The position numbers were made by a program, and so were the translations under genes. DNA of 64,000 bases from Beroe forskalii. Taxonomy: Eukaryota; Ctenophora; Nuda; Beroida; Beroidae. The notes beneath the pieces were generated by a model, which was given only the letters and a program-made list of their open reading frames with translations, was not told the origin of the DNA and made no database searches. Shown in pieces: positions 50,001-55,254 of the stretch; position 1 is the first letter of the stretch, and each line of letters opens with the position of its first letter. The stretch is from positions 434,001-498,000 of the forward strand of contig WFMF01000040.1 in assembly GCA_011033025.1 (NCBI GenBank), read 5' to 3'.

Positions 50001-50617
50001 AAAATTTCACATTTGGCATATATTTAATCAATATTTGAGACTATGCAAAGGACTCTATCAGGATATGCAATGTATAGCTGCAAACTAAATGTGTATGAAG
50101 TTTATTATATACAATTGGTTTGCAGCTACGCAATTATATCTTAAAATTAAAAAAAAGGAATTTTGCCAATTGGGTAACACAATTCAGCACATAACATTCT
50201 TCAAAACACTTAATCATTTGATTATGGACCTTGACATGGTACTCAGAATTAACTTATTCGATGAACTGTCATCATTGAAATTATAGTGTACAGGGCAATA
50301 CATACAATGCTATCATCATCAGCTTCGATAATGATAAGAACATTTGAATAATTTAATTAAAACAGGGTGAGCTATTAATCCAAACATGCATATCTTCGAT
50401 ACATGCTATAAAAACGCTGTCATATTATTATAAGAAATGACAATGAAAGCATTGATGTAACTTGTTTAAGGTTTACCTCTATCTCAATATTCATTGTGTT
50501 GTCATCAAGGAGATCTACAAAGCAAGTCATCATCTTCTTTTTGCTTGATGTGTTTACCACATGCTCATTATCCTCCTGAACTTTGTAAGTTCCTCTTCTA
50601 CGTCGGAAACTAGCCAT
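16814..50617 (-). CDS. FERM-PDZ-protein tyrosine phosphatase, PTPN3/PTPN4 (Ptpmeg) type, 20 coding exons
   Basis: Membrane-cortex scaffold/phosphatase family. Exons, 5' to 3': 50477-50617, 35608-35715, 30966-31008, 30470-30548, 26705-26749, 26100-26226, 25840-25926, 25092-25228, 24820-24984, 24139-24465, 23755-23924, 23505-23641, 23159-23321, 18913-19040, 18613-18739, 18274-18431, 17986-18117, 17557-17741, 17187-17365, 16814-17049. Their sum is 2,874 nt, i.e. 957 aa, close to the human PTPN3/4 length. FERM is about residues 30-310, a Ser/Asn-rich linker 311-476, PDZ about 480-575, PTP about 620-880, then an acidic tail. Seen in the PTP domain: KNRFRDIIPYD, DYINASYV, KCTQYWP, HCSEGIGRTG with Cys819 and Arg825. 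The WPD loop reads WPHHG (His787) and the Q-loop Gln is Leu867. Introns 1 and 13 hold other genes. Several exon edges of this copy lack GT or AG as written. Family identity is strong; catalytic loss is inferred. Confidence 0.9.
17187..17365 (-). CDS. FERM-PDZ-PTP exon 19 (PTP P-loop and Q-loop)
   Basis: 179 nt beginning EGIGRTGVV after the shared Ser codon, so the full signature is HCSEGIGRTG (Glu where Ala is usual). The Q-loop reads RPKLIQNFPLFNF: the position of the catalytic Gln of PTP1B (Gln262) is Leu. Confidence 0.88.
17557..17741 (-). CDS. FERM-PDZ-PTP exon 18 (PTP, altered WPD loop)
   Basis: 185 nt encoding CHLQYTAWPHHGTPEDPAQF and ending PVLVHC plus two bases of the next Ser codon. 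The WPD-loop general acid is His (codon CAT), not Asp. The exon ends CACTGCAG before GTATGT. Confidence 0.88.
17986..18117 (-). CDS. FERM-PDZ-PTP exon 17 (PTP, KCxxYWP)
   Basis: 44 codons, phase 0 both ends: VELIIMVVECIEKKSIKCTQ and YWPEP. The K-C-x-x-Y-W-P motif is typical of PTPs. Donor GTAAGT. Confidence 0.88.
18274..18431 (-). CDS. FERM-PDZ-PTP exon 16 (PTP, DYINAS motif)
   Basis: 158 nt encoding DTTRVRLL..NDYINASYVD then IASQGP and HWQMIFEQE. I chose the acceptor CCCCCACTCAG over an earlier TTATAG because only it keeps the PYDTTRV frame. This and the later exons are absent from copy A. Confidence 0.88.
18613..18739 (-). CDS. FERM-PDZ-PTP exon 15 (PTP domain start)
   Basis: 127 nt encoding SLQDGTLSNKFNNLYRQTPG ... 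KNRFRDIIP, the N-terminal helix and pTyr-loop of PTPs. The usual Tyr of KNRYxD is Phe here. Donor GTAAGT; the copy A donor is GTACGT. Confidence 0.88.
18913..19040 (-). CDS. FERM-PDZ-PTP exon 14 (PDZ-PTP linker)
   Basis: 128 nt between a CTCTCTCCCAG acceptor and a GTTTGA donor, encoding DGKEKGEELENSRDSHYELP and a following amphipathic segment to SMTILKK. Same-length counterpart at 2320-2447. The intron upstream contains the protease gene. Confidence 0.78.
19131..20065. mobile_element. PIF/Harbinger-like element with TAA target duplication (main copy only)
   Basis: Starts GGGGCCATCCATAAAGGACG and ends with the inverted complement; TIR about 28 bp, flanked by TAA at 19128-19130 and 20066-20068. 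Copy A keeps the empty site TTGGGTAACCCTTAT at about 2,535. 935 bp, no transposase seen; includes an 84-bp perfect palindrome. Confidence 0.85.
19687..19770. repeat. 84-bp perfect palindrome
   Basis: Left arm 19,687-19,728 (GGAAGATGACTCTCTAACCT...) and right arm 19,729-19,770 are exact inverse complements with no spacer; centre CCACTAGTGG. Lies inside the Harbinger-like element. Confidence 0.95.
20449..22086 (-). CDS. Papain-family (C1A) cysteine protease with acidic linker and Cys-rich tail
   Basis: 545 aa, no introns. Signal peptide at residues 1-17 (MMKFLTLVAAILTLTQS). The propeptide, about 20-110, has an I29/ERFNIN-like helix (EVIVKRFNSFVEFNAKVEEVN begins at residue 44). The mature domain starts near IPESRDFS, with QGTCGSCW (oxyanion Gln133, catalytic Cys139), GCQGGWPQDCLDY, LNHAVALVGYG (His279) and NSWG (Asn301), so the catalytic set is complete. 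After the usual C1A end comes an acidic run at 348-376 and about 165 residues with some 20 Cys that I do not recognise. Likely a secreted or lysosomal endopeptidase. It lies wholly inside intron 13 of the phosphatase gene, same strand, with its own TATA-like box, so it is an independent nested gene, perhaps a retrocopy. A frameshifted twin lies at 6883-8516. Confidence 0.9.
   Translation of the reverse strand: MMKFLTLVAAILTLTQSQDVRDLFRETMSKFGAKDGLLRSEPPEVIVKRFNSFVEFNAKVEEVNSDASRPYTATDNFLSILTEEERQMHLGLNISGVAPDRLKRDASYRVLQKRADIPESRDFSGILPPVKDQGTCGSCWTYGATATLEGEIYFATGTKGVSLSEQEYLECVVNYDGCQGGWPQDCLDYSKENDRIAPTSGYPYLGRDRMSCHVTATTPNALLDNNVRVASYSAASGDDNLLAAAASHVLTVAVYANTYFQGYSQGIYVDDTCQDGLNHAVALVGYGMDSGSGRKYWRVRNSWGAAWGEGGHILMDREKENMCQISSHPAYPELECRSTAGCVAPNPDEGDSSDEEEENNEEEEEEEEEQEEEYDYSDSCSEVSLMTTCMKNREEARSSCDANDANCHISKVGRKCWTSSEETGQYGYNYKNWIVSQKHCDSETRPGKCKEKAYLSGCMKTWEDAWNTCKENVAAKDCVYVEVQRKNHICYYVTDGRTSGKRWVEKKVPCEEEEEEQCNTAGGMVFCSDCNCCKHKHFCSDTAGH
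22179..22186 (-). promoter_or_regulatory. TATA-like box of the nested protease
   Basis: CTATATAA on the minus strand, 93 bases before the protease ATG at 22,086. Conserved in copy A at 8609-8616 (GTATATAA), where the sequence just upstream is replaced by an insertion of about 800 bp. Supports an own promoter; start site not visible. Confidence 0.4.
23159..23321 (-). CDS. FERM-PDZ-PTP exon 13 (PDZ, second half)
   Basis: 163 nt encoding AGAAVPRLEVGDHVLSINST and the helix HNEIVAMIQSS, ending LVVKKNSVD. L-x-x-G-D-x-V/I-L-x-I-N is the PDZ signature. Both edges are non-canonical as written: the acceptor is CCCG where copy A has CCAG, and the donor is TTGAG where copy A has GTGAG. Each change matches the neighbouring exon. 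Confidence 0.85.
23505..23641 (-). CDS. FERM-PDZ-PTP exon 12 (PDZ, first half)
   Basis: 137 nt encoding VEITILPDASGKFGFNVRGG and PVLVSKVGRGSP. K-F-G-F-N-V is the carboxylate-binding loop (GLGF equivalent) and first ligand-binding strand of PDZ. Confidence 0.88.
23755..23924 (-). CDS. FERM-PDZ-PTP exon 11 (linker before PDZ)
   Basis: 170 nt encoding a linker with SSAVVPHHASTTSDISQHLN and NARFDYDTKTGEVAMNLD. No domain recognised. Phases match exons 10 and 12; copy A has the same exon length. Confidence 0.78.
24139..24465 (-). CDS. FERM-PDZ-PTP exon 10 (FERM-adjacent, Asn/Ser-rich linker)
   Basis: 327 nt. It begins LNTPRDSPSKGLMRIGSK, contains a basic Ser/Thr cluster (RTPSKRMSRRK, plausible phosphosites), and then an Asn-rich run. 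Exon start plus acceptor is duplicated 100 bp upstream (24,511-24,610); that duplicate reads into a stop but has a GTAAGC that could act as a donor. Confidence 0.82.
24820..24984 (-). CDS. FERM-PDZ-PTP exon 9 (F3 lobe, second half)
   Basis: 165 nt encoding AKIIKISFKKKKFYIHIR and the terminal helix RACKNVWKRCVEYHSFF, the conserved C-K-x-L/V-W-K-x-C-V-E-x-H-x-F-F end of FERM F3. Confidence 0.88.
25092..25228 (-). CDS. FERM-PDZ-PTP exon 8 (F3 lobe, first half)
   Basis: 137 nt encoding MAKRLPMYGVDFHPAIDEEN and the following beta strands to INSFSW. The L-x-M/L-Y-G-V-D/E motif opens the PTB-like F3 lobe of FERM. Acceptor TTTCAG, donor GTGAGT; copy A is intact at this exon. Confidence 0.88.
25840..25926 (-). 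CDS. FERM-PDZ-PTP exon 7 (F2-F3 junction)
   Basis: 29 codons, phase 0 both ends, with the charged helix YEEEEIAIQHRKITGLKCED followed by AEYKFLE. Canonical acceptor and GTGAGA donor. Confidence 0.85.
26100..26226 (-). CDS. FERM-PDZ-PTP exons 6 (F2 lobe)
   Basis: 127 nt encoding LSCTLVSATQLAAYVVQAEL then GDYDPKVH, the A-A-L/Y-x-V-Q-x-E-x-G-D-Y segment of FERM F2. The acceptor reads GGCAAG instead of the CTCTCAG seen in copy A, so it matches the end of exon 5. Donor GTAAC is normal. Confidence 0.85.
26705..26749 (-). CDS. FERM-PDZ-PTP exon 5 (F2 lobe)
   Basis: 45 nt encoding YLFYLQSRQDLLSG, the conserved Y-L-F-x-L-Q-x-K/R-x-D-I/L-L motif at the start of FERM F2. Good TTTCAG acceptor. The donor side reads GTTGAGTTGT, identical to the start of exon 6; in copy A the same position is a canonical GTGAGT. 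Confidence 0.8.
27350..28120. repeat. 44-bp minisatellite, about 17 copies
   Basis: Consensus words GACCAGCCCCTTCTACTC, CTACCACGCCTTCC and TTGACGAGTGAT recur every 44 bp with substitutions. In intron 4 of the phosphatase gene. Confidence 0.9.
28130..30469. other. Intron 4 remainder, nothing recognised
   Basis: AT-rich intronic DNA between the 44-bp minisatellite and exon 4. No exon, RNA gene or clear transposon seen on either strand. Confidence 0.5.
30470..30548 (-). CDS. FERM-PDZ-PTP exon 4 (F1-F2 junction)
   Basis: 79 nt encoding EHILKFKFCVKFYVTEPGK then LYEEYTR, matching the F/Y-V-x-x-P...L-x-E-E-x-T-R segment of FERM. The intron after it begins GTACCTGTT, which repeats the first nine bases of exon 5; a GTAAGTT lies eight bases further on. 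About 60 bp of exon start and acceptor are repeated 100 bp upstream. Confidence 0.8.
30521..30705. repeat. 100-bp tandem duplication covering the exon 4 acceptor
   Basis: CAGAACTTAAACTTGAGTAT... at 30,521 recurs at 30,621. Each unit has the first 28 bases of exon 4, an acceptor and flanking intron to AAATAGCATTG. The outer acceptor (TTTCTGCAG) looks stronger than the inner one (TTCTTGCAG). Confidence 0.9.
30966..31008 (-). CDS. FERM-PDZ-PTP exon 3 (F1 lobe microexon)
   Basis: 43 nt between a TTTTCAG acceptor and a GTAAAG donor, encoding CWLEPHKKIRKQNK, the conserved W-L-D/E-P-x-K segment of FERM F1. Phase 0 in, phase 1 out. Too short for ORF finding; accepted because it is in phase with both neighbours and matches the family. 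Confidence 0.8.
31389..31447. repeat. 12-bp tandem repeat with CACGTG cores
   Basis: About five copies of TGTCACGTGGTA, each with an E-box-like CACGTG. In intron 2. Confidence 0.9.
31961..34270. mobile_element. Inverted-repeat element carrying a 39-bp minisatellite
   Basis: Ends GACTGTCACATAGTTGCCAA and the near inverse complement TTGGCAGCTATGGACTGTC; inside each end are AGAAGGGCAAA/AGCAGGGC words. The core (32,120-33,810) holds about 43 copies of a 39-bp unit containing ATTATGGGTACCTTTCTGAA and CCACCAGTTACACCAA. No transposase. In intron 2 of the phosphatase gene. Confidence 0.75.
32120..33810. repeat. 39-bp minisatellite
   Basis: Most units are exactly 39 bp, so long open frames encoding a 13-residue repeat (MGTFLNHQLHQPI) appear by periodicity alone. 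Nearly every unit has a GGTACC. A few units have a CTAAAGT insertion. Confidence 0.95.
34641..34742. repeat. Hairpin-forming inverted repeat
   Basis: AATTAACTAACTCATGGATC...ATCGACAATTA pairs imperfectly with TAGTGTCGATAGC...ATTAGTTAAT-type sequence about 30 bases on (arms about 37 nt). Small MITE or structured site. Confidence 0.5.
35354..35516. mobile_element. hAT-like MITE with 8-bp target duplication
   Basis: 163 bp beginning CAGGGGCGTAGCCAGGT and ending ACCTGGCTACGCCCCTG-type inverse complement; flanked by TCAAGAGG at 35346-35353 and 35517-35524. The 8-bp duplication and CAGGGGCG termini are hAT hallmarks. Lies 91 bases downstream of exon 2. Confidence 0.92.
35608..35715 (-). CDS. FERM-PDZ-PTP exon 2 (F1 lobe)
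   Basis: 36 codons, phase 0 at both ends, encoding the F1 helix and the LDLVEKDYFGL signature typical of FERM proteins. Acceptor CCCTCAG, donor GTGAGC. The 5' end of the exon plus its acceptor is repeated twice more just upstream (to about 35,830). Confidence 0.85.
35681..35830. repeat. 50-55-bp triplication covering the exon 2 acceptor
   Basis: GTCTCATCGAGCAG...GACGCTGAGGG occurs at 35,681, 35,736 and 35,786, giving three successive acceptor-like CTCAG sites before exon 2. Confidence 0.85.
35831..38544. other. Intron 1, part between exon 2 and the receptor
   Basis: AT-rich DNA with no recognisable exon, RNA gene or transposon. It includes the presumed 3' UTR of the receptor (below 38,545), in which I see no standard AATAAA near the stop. 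Confidence 0.5.
38545..41985 (-). CDS. LDLa-repeat class A-like seven-helix receptor (orphan GPCR)
   Basis: 1,146 aa, no introns. N-terminal hydrophobic signal (about 10-26, VMKIFFIVGISCIASA; ATGs at residues 1, 10 and 12 are all possible). The Cys-rich ectodomain is about 700 residues with LDL-receptor class A modules recognisable near 171-192, 275-292, 401-421, 657-685 and 690-717 (e.g. CNLNDDCGDSSDEDSC) and many N-glycosylation sites. Seven hydrophobic helices are estimated at 733-755, 771-795, 808-833, 858-881, 971-997, 1023-1049 and 1057-1076, with an unusually long second extracellular loop (about 90 residues). TM7 ends NSIINPLLILEN, an NPxxY variant without Tyr; the DRY position reads SAFR. 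No leucine-rich repeats were seen, which separates it from relaxin-receptor/GRL101 types. It lies inside intron 1 of the phosphatase gene on the same strand. Ligand unknown. Confidence 0.87.
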   Translation of the reverse strand: MQFVLMLRPMVMKIFFIVGISCIASAFPNKYPTVSYQTKQVFHKDIKSLEGLSVKHCTFIAVRGYIKERCLLADDHWYFKCPFSEQFYMITLQQCGKQEFSYICPDDPSFYQSCGHPLCPNDNPIINPGEGVCGEILCSAALTQEIPLYQAVLNPIMNFTVLNNPAFSHMRCNGENDCINFLNGSAVDENQCEANDNTLFHCGPCSGKLLKSHFKIPKAFLCNKVCDCFNCFDEAKCNEGGIFKGPGIICVINRSRFFPGRTCQNSAIDYLQPRYICDGQAHCSNGMDETGCDSNDLCEAAYPLYYKNMPLNGTNNSGILYPRMLHPLSKCSTPHWKASMLRLKVCLDYRDQMNCTNSTISPLICEVDGYLTTLSEHVICKDFHLCDDNSDGICETVSKVCVIHKHQMCDGVKDCPDVADEKASICTKSEASCVRRFSYKRDNVSIPASWVMDGMADCMNKLDEDSNSWFRVCGTGDKVFYSFKKDVSCTKLPLLKCPTSENYMAINSLCTDFSNCDKFLCTKSRWDYETSNQIGISNNLKRAFFCYSGLGSLENQIGSCVPTQINKTSAIYGVDASFVILSPNYARQVNCHSIFGELYLHLACTGLCSQSVLCPLKTLNRSSCFFSQSKVLTLTEKRELTVAFKLSDGSFKQDTFECENGVCIGYDEVCNLNDDCGDSSDEDSCFNNFKCLDSGEYIAVGKKCDGEFDCLDYTDECNSFCDNQVKIFRNKSVFHLACIFGLLATVLNTWVILRGLTKFPFLKTAKAKINEAFVFVVSSGDLLQGIFLLLVAVFDEFFNNSSCKTQFEWVTSGLCIALGVLSTMGSLVSLYSMTILSAFRATSTRSLRRAKACLSKRQIILLSTSIFGIYLLAALVAFAPISHFLESYFIQALKYDNNPLLIGSLNKESHLMIIESYYGRLSNQELSWHSIGHLVEDMFVNERVVGTKISFYGSNGFCLFNYFVDTKNPQIWVSAAVIISNIVCVCSITICYIFLNLLTAKSSRIAGRNNKSVLARNKTIQRKISILIATDVLTWVSFFMVWQIHIFELLSTSSWYSLFSIVILPANSIINPLLILENNFSDFIKLLIRLCTHTTRLFMRCNPCGNPGPNRSREEVEMQVVGPTVDERVTSCSLSTQIVAEGARSK
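42030..42038 (-). promoter_or_regulatory. TATA-like box of the receptor gene
   Basis: TTTTATAAA on the minus strand about 45 bases before the first ATG (41,985), a spacing that allows a short 5' UTR. Present again in the duplicated copy at 44888-44896. Confidence 0.45.
44414..44844 (-). pseudogene. Duplicated 5' end of the LDLa receptor gene
   Basis: Repeats the first 144 or so codons and promoter of the receptor at 41,554-41,985. Single-base indels (an extra T near 44,724, a missing T and G near 44,632-44,644) break the frame after PTVSYQTKQ, and the copy stops at the junction of the 2.86-kb tandem duplication. No ectodomain beyond the first Cys-rich part and no membrane helices. Remnant or assembly duplicate. 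Confidence 0.85.
47400..48170 (+). mobile_element. 3' end of a non-LTR retrotransposon (LINE)
   Basis: The ORF from 47,463 reads SLKKSILIRLFDALILPVAS, YGCQVW and LHLSCLKWIMGVNKTTSNAA, the conserved region after the palm domain of LINE reverse transcriptases. The frame breaks near 47,735 and continues as SEVVFSYMERLAKLEEENS in another frame. Only the C-terminal part remains; the catalytic motif is absent. Lies in intron 1 of the phosphatase gene. Confidence 0.75.
48230..49840. repeat. Second composite repeat copy with degraded middle
   Basis: The 155-bp family reappears at 48,230-48,610 and 49,610-49,740, followed by the GAGGCC module in decayed form (49,735-49,835). The stretch 48,600-49,060 between has long G and A runs typical of poor consensus. 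Nothing coding recognised. Confidence 0.65.
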
Positions 50618-51520
50618 ACTTTCACTCAAGTTAGCAAAGCCACATACATACTCAAATGCAGGAAAATGATTATAATGATTATAATGTTACCCTATTAATA
50701 TTATAATGATATATGTATATTTGCTTTTATGTTGTATATATAGTTCTTATTTTCATACCTAGTTAGGTACTAACCTATTTATAATTCATCACATTCATAT
50801 GTTACCTAATTTTCATTGATGATGTTTGGTTGAAATGGTGTAAAATATAACATTTTATTGTTTTATTAAAAACATTCTATTGTTTATTAATACAAATGAA
50901 GCATATGAATCATAGATCAGCAGACTGGAAGATTATTGATTTTGGAAAAATGGAAACAGAAGGTGAAGTAATATTTCTGTCTTATATCCCAACCTTAGCT
51001 TTAATTATCATAGCTAAACCTTATCATAACCATAAACAGTTAATTTCAGGATTGGGATTAGGAATAGTGCTTCCATTGTGACGATGATAATCACAAGATT
51101 TTCGAAAGATTCTGATACAATTCTTTCATATAAGTTATAACATTTAAACTCCAATCTCTTGAGTGCTTCCACTTCTGTTTACACTTTTGAAAATCTCAAA
51201 ATCGGTGTTCTTCTAGTTTGCCCATAGATCTGCATAACAGACATGAATTGACTCATAGGAATAAACAAATGAATAAATAGACGAATTTTGCCAATTGGGC
51301 AACACAATTCAATGCATATCATTCTTCAAAACACTTAATCATTTGATTATGTTCCTTGACATAGTACTCAGAATTAACAAATTCGATCAACTGTCATCAT
51401 TGAAAATATAGTCTACAGGGTAATACATAACATGCTATCACCATCAGCTTGGATAACAATAAAACATTTGAGTAATTTGAATGAAACGAGGTGAGCTATC
51501 AACCCATACATGCATCACAA
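50157..51520. repeat. Direct repeats of about 240 bp flanking exon 1
   Basis: The block starting GAATTTTGCCAATTGGG at about 50,157 recurs at about 51,283 with substitutions (to the word CATGCAT near 50,390 and 51,510). The phosphatase first coding exon and its upstream region lie between them. A TATATATA at about 50,737 is a possible promoter element, low confidence. Confidence 0.75.
50477..50617 (-). CDS. FERM-PDZ-PTP exon 1 (start codon, first FERM strand)
   Basis: 47 codons starting MASFRRRRG, the first ATG after an in-frame stop near 50,68x. The exon ends NTMNIEIE before a GTAAAC donor. The strand reading CFVDLLDDNTMNIEIE is the start of the FERM F1 lobe and joins in frame to exon 2 (RQSVGSALLDETYKRLDL). 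An Arg/Lys-rich N-terminus precedes it. Separated from exon 2 by a 14.8-kb intron that contains the receptor gene. Confidence 0.8.
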
Positions 51521-51879
51521 TTCATTGCAATGTTCACTACCAATGGCTTCACTACCATGCCTTATCTGACTACACCTTCTTAAACATTCAAATAACAGCC
51601 AATTGTAGTTTGTACATATTATGTGGTTCTATTTCAATGCATATATGGCAACACCTGACTTGTAAATTTCAGAATACCACTCGTTGCTCTAACATTCAAC
51701 AAAAAAATAAATTATTATTATTATTTTTGATATAACATCAACAAATGTCACACAACTGCATCTATGATTCACTAGTGTCAACACTTGTGTCGGAATGCTG
51801 ATATCCAAACATTCTTGAGAAAATTTAGAAAAGATGTGGAGAGCTGTGTCACAGTGAAGCAATAATATTATTATTTATT

Positions 51880-52235
51880 TGTCTGACGTTGATAGACGTT
51901 GACAGACCCTTCGCGGTTGGCTTGTCTGGCGTTGACAGACCCTCTCGAGAATCAGCGCCGCGGCGCTGACGCCAGCCGCTTCGCGGCTGGTGTCAGCGGG
52001 TCATACATCATACGACAAGCAAGCGCGTAATTGCGTCTGGTTAGATGAAGTTGAACATTAATTGAACGCGGTGCCTTGCCTTGTCGTTTTGCGATGACCC
52101 TGGTTAAAAACGTTGTCAGCTTAGTTGCCTGACCCCTCGGCCCCTCGCGCGCGCCCCATTAAAATAATGGGTCTGACGACGTCAGACAAGGGAAACGAGG
52201 GTCTGCATCTGTGATCAGGTGATCTGCATCTGTCA
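51880..52235. repeat. GC-rich palindrome cluster
   Basis: Hairpin words GCGCCGCGGCGC and CAGCCGCTTCGCGGCTG, plus repeats of GTCTGACGTTGACAGACC; related words return at 53,380-53,560 beyond the LINE fragment. May be the ends of one element. Confidence 0.55.
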
Positions 52236-52261
52236 ACGGGGCTTTTCGTGCAAATCACAAA

Positions 52262-52816
52262 TTGAACTTTTATTCCGTTGTCAAAAAAAAGGCAATGCGT
52301 GCCATTATGCCTGGATACGTAAATTATTACTATAAAGATGGTAAACTCCCAGCGCACACAAAGGCGAGCTTTTTTGAATACAAAATTCTGACTGTTCACG
52401 GAATTATCGCGAATAATGCCTTATTACTCATGCATAGGATTAGGTATTTTTCTCAATCTCTTCCCAGGTCTATCAAAAATCTTTTACCGGAGAACGCTCC
52501 CACTTCCTACTCTACTGAAGACAGCAACAAAATATGGCTTAACTATTTTGGTACCGCGAATTACAAAAAATCATTTTTCTATAAAGGTCCCTTACTGGCA
52601 ATAAGCCAACTAAATATTGACACGACATCTCCGAGCAGTTTGCTCTCCTTAACTGTCTACAAGAATAACCTCAAACGTACACTTACAGCGATACGCGAGC
52701 AGAGTAAAGGCGAACCCGAATCATGGCCTGATTTCATTCTTCACAACACACCAGGCATCAGAATAAGTAGTAGGAAACGTAATCAAACTCAGTTTTATCA
52801 AGCTGGACAAAATTAA
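52262..52816 (+). mobile_element. LINE reverse transcriptase C-terminal fragment
   Basis: 184-codon open frame with FEYKILTVHGIIANNALLLM, HRIRYF, LPENAPTSYS and an aromatic-rich middle. It resembles the tail that follows the reverse transcriptase in invertebrate LINE-like elements, but I recognise it by pattern only. No palm motif. A different family from the fragment at 47.4 kb. Preceded by GC-rich palindromes and followed by about 400 bases of AT-rich tail. Confidence 0.5.
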
Positions 52817-53704
52817 TGACTGAGCAGTAATCTAGCAACACTATACATTCATATCTCCAGCCACTTATCAACTTAATCGCAGAATCACAGCAGCGCACAC
52901 GTACAAACAACTTTTGACTGCCACCACATAAGTGAAAATCATTTCATTTCAATACGCAACGTACAACCATGCACCATTACCATTTACATATAAGGCGCTT
53001 TATAACTCTATTAAATAAATACATGTAGCTCAACCAATTGATCTTCTGATTTTGCATTTTTACATATGAATAATTTTTCGGAAAATATGGAAATAATTAA
53101 GTGACAAGATGACGTATTGCGTGCAGGTATTGATGTGAACGTTTTGTGTGATGAAAGTGCATAATATACTGTTTTTGATATAATTGTAATAAAGTTCAAA
53201 AGCCCTTAGTGGTGCCCCTCGGGGTTTTCAATCAATCACATATTCTACAGCGCGTTATACTTATTTTGATGCAGCTCAGTGTCTTCACCAGACCTTTGCG
53301 AACTGCAGTTTTGAGTGCACGGTGTACAATGCAACTACAAGTTTGCGTGGCTTGTAGAGTATAGTTATACTTATAGTAAATGGCGAGGGGGGCCGCCGGC
53401 CGAGGTCAGCCGGTCAGACAATGTAAATGTAATTCAATTACAACTGCAGTTCGAACTTACATCGTTATCAAGTACATTCTTGTCTGTGTCAGACGTTGTA
53501 TTTGTCTGATCCATTCGCCTTCGCAGGGTCAGACCACGTCTGGCAAGTACATTCTAATTAAAACAAGGAAGATACAAGATTGGCAATAAAGAAATTTAAA
53601 GTGGAGGGATATTCATGGTTATGCATTTTCAAATCCATTTAAATGCAACGTGGGAAATATTGCAATATGAATATGTTATTGTTATACTTATATCGGGGGC
53701 GTGT

Positions 53705-54610
53705 CGAACTAACGTGTGCGCGGCGTTCTTGTGCGCTGCGTATTCGTGCGCGGCTTCCAGGTTGCGCCTGACAGGTAGTACAAATGTTTTCGCGCGTTAC
53801 GCAAAAACATCTGTACTCCGCTGGAGCAGTAGGACATAAATCGAAAGTGTACCAAGAATACTGCTGAAAGTAAGGTGTTTTGGTACAACAATTTTGCGAA
53901 AACTACTCGTCAGATTTTAAAGAAACTTTTCAGTTGAGTCAAGCTTGACCCAAGAATATGAAACGTCAAAAATTGTGGGTCTATGTGCTAACTTTCGAGA
54001 TATAATCCAACACATGGAAATGTTATTTTAGCGATTTTTACGGCATTTTGGTACATCGATTACTCGAATACCGGTCGTCACATTTTCATGAGAAATTCCA
54101 ATTAGGTCGACTATGGCCCAACTAACATAAAAACGTCAAAAAATTGAGTGGTTTATTAGCTAACTTCCGAGCTATAACAAAACAAAAGAAAAGTGGTATT
54201 TCCTTGTGTTCGGATATATCTCGAAATTTAGCATATAGACCCCTTTATTTTTTGACAGTTTTATGTTCTTCTAGTCATGCTCGCCCTAACTGGAAAGTTT
54301 TATTAAAATGTGACGACCAGTTTTCAAGCAATCGTTGTACCAAAACACTGAGAAAATCGCTAAAATTATATTTTCTTGTGTTTGAATATAGCTCGTAAAG
54401 TTAGCATATAGACCCCCAATTTTTGACGGTTCTATGTTCTTTGGGTCATGCTCGAGCCAACTGGAAAGTTTCATCAAAATGTGACGACTAATTTTCGAGT
54501 TATATACACTTGTACCAAATCCCATAATTTGGTACACTTGGTACACTTAGGTCCCTCTCCGCTGGAGTCGGCACGATATGCCCTACACAAGAACGCCGCG
54601 AACGTGAAGT
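53705..54610. mobile_element. Foldback-type element with inverted 170-bp units
   Basis: Termini AACGTGTGCGCGGCGTTCTTG and the inverse complement near 54,582-54,606. Inside, two units of about 170 bp read forward (53,885-54,175) and two in reverse (54,190-54,540), sharing ACGTCAAAAATTGTGGGTCT and its complement. No coding capacity. Confidence 0.65.
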
Positions 54611-54954
54611 TTGCACTGTCACCACGATTGTACTTGCTTTGATAGCAAGTTTCAAGCATCATCCTCACCACAGTTTTATTTGAATTAAACGTCTGTCTTA
54701 GTTAATATTCATTGTGACTTTAAAGAGGAAGCGTGATCAAGAGAAAAATGAAAGAATGAGTAATTGTAATCTAATGGAATATTTGAATTTTCAGAAAACA
54801 ATCAGATCGTTTCATTGTAAATTAAATCTCTAACTTCTTCCAAAATTCTTTGCCCACTACACTCCTGTCAAGAAAATACGCCAGTTTGATGTGTATTTCA
54901 AGTATACATACGACATAGCGAATTATTCTATTAAGTCCGACAGGTCTACAGTGG

Positions 54955-55045
54955 GCCTACCAGTGAGTTGAACTTCGTCACGATAACCAACCGACTGCAG
55001 GGAACACTTTCTCCCCCAAGATAGGACAACGTCCATTATACAGTA
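54955..55045 (-). other. Candidate short exon, unassigned
   Basis: Minus-strand open segment with a CCTGTACAG acceptor and a GTAGGC donor, reading VVLSWGRKCSLQSVGYRDEV then QLT. No family recognised. It may belong to the laminin-EGF gene or be chance. Confidence 0.2.
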
Positions 55046-55254
55046 CACTGTACAGGTGAGCGATATCAGCCTTCTCATTGTCTCAGAATACAGCGCAGCC
55101 TGAAATATCCCTAATTCATTCCATCGTGAAATCGTACGGAATTTGTGTTCAATGATTGACATAGACATGCACCTGTCGGTTCCATTTTGGGATACTTCCG
55201 AGGCGCAGCCTTAGGGATGTATTCGGTTTTGACCCGAAGGGCGAGGGTCATAAC

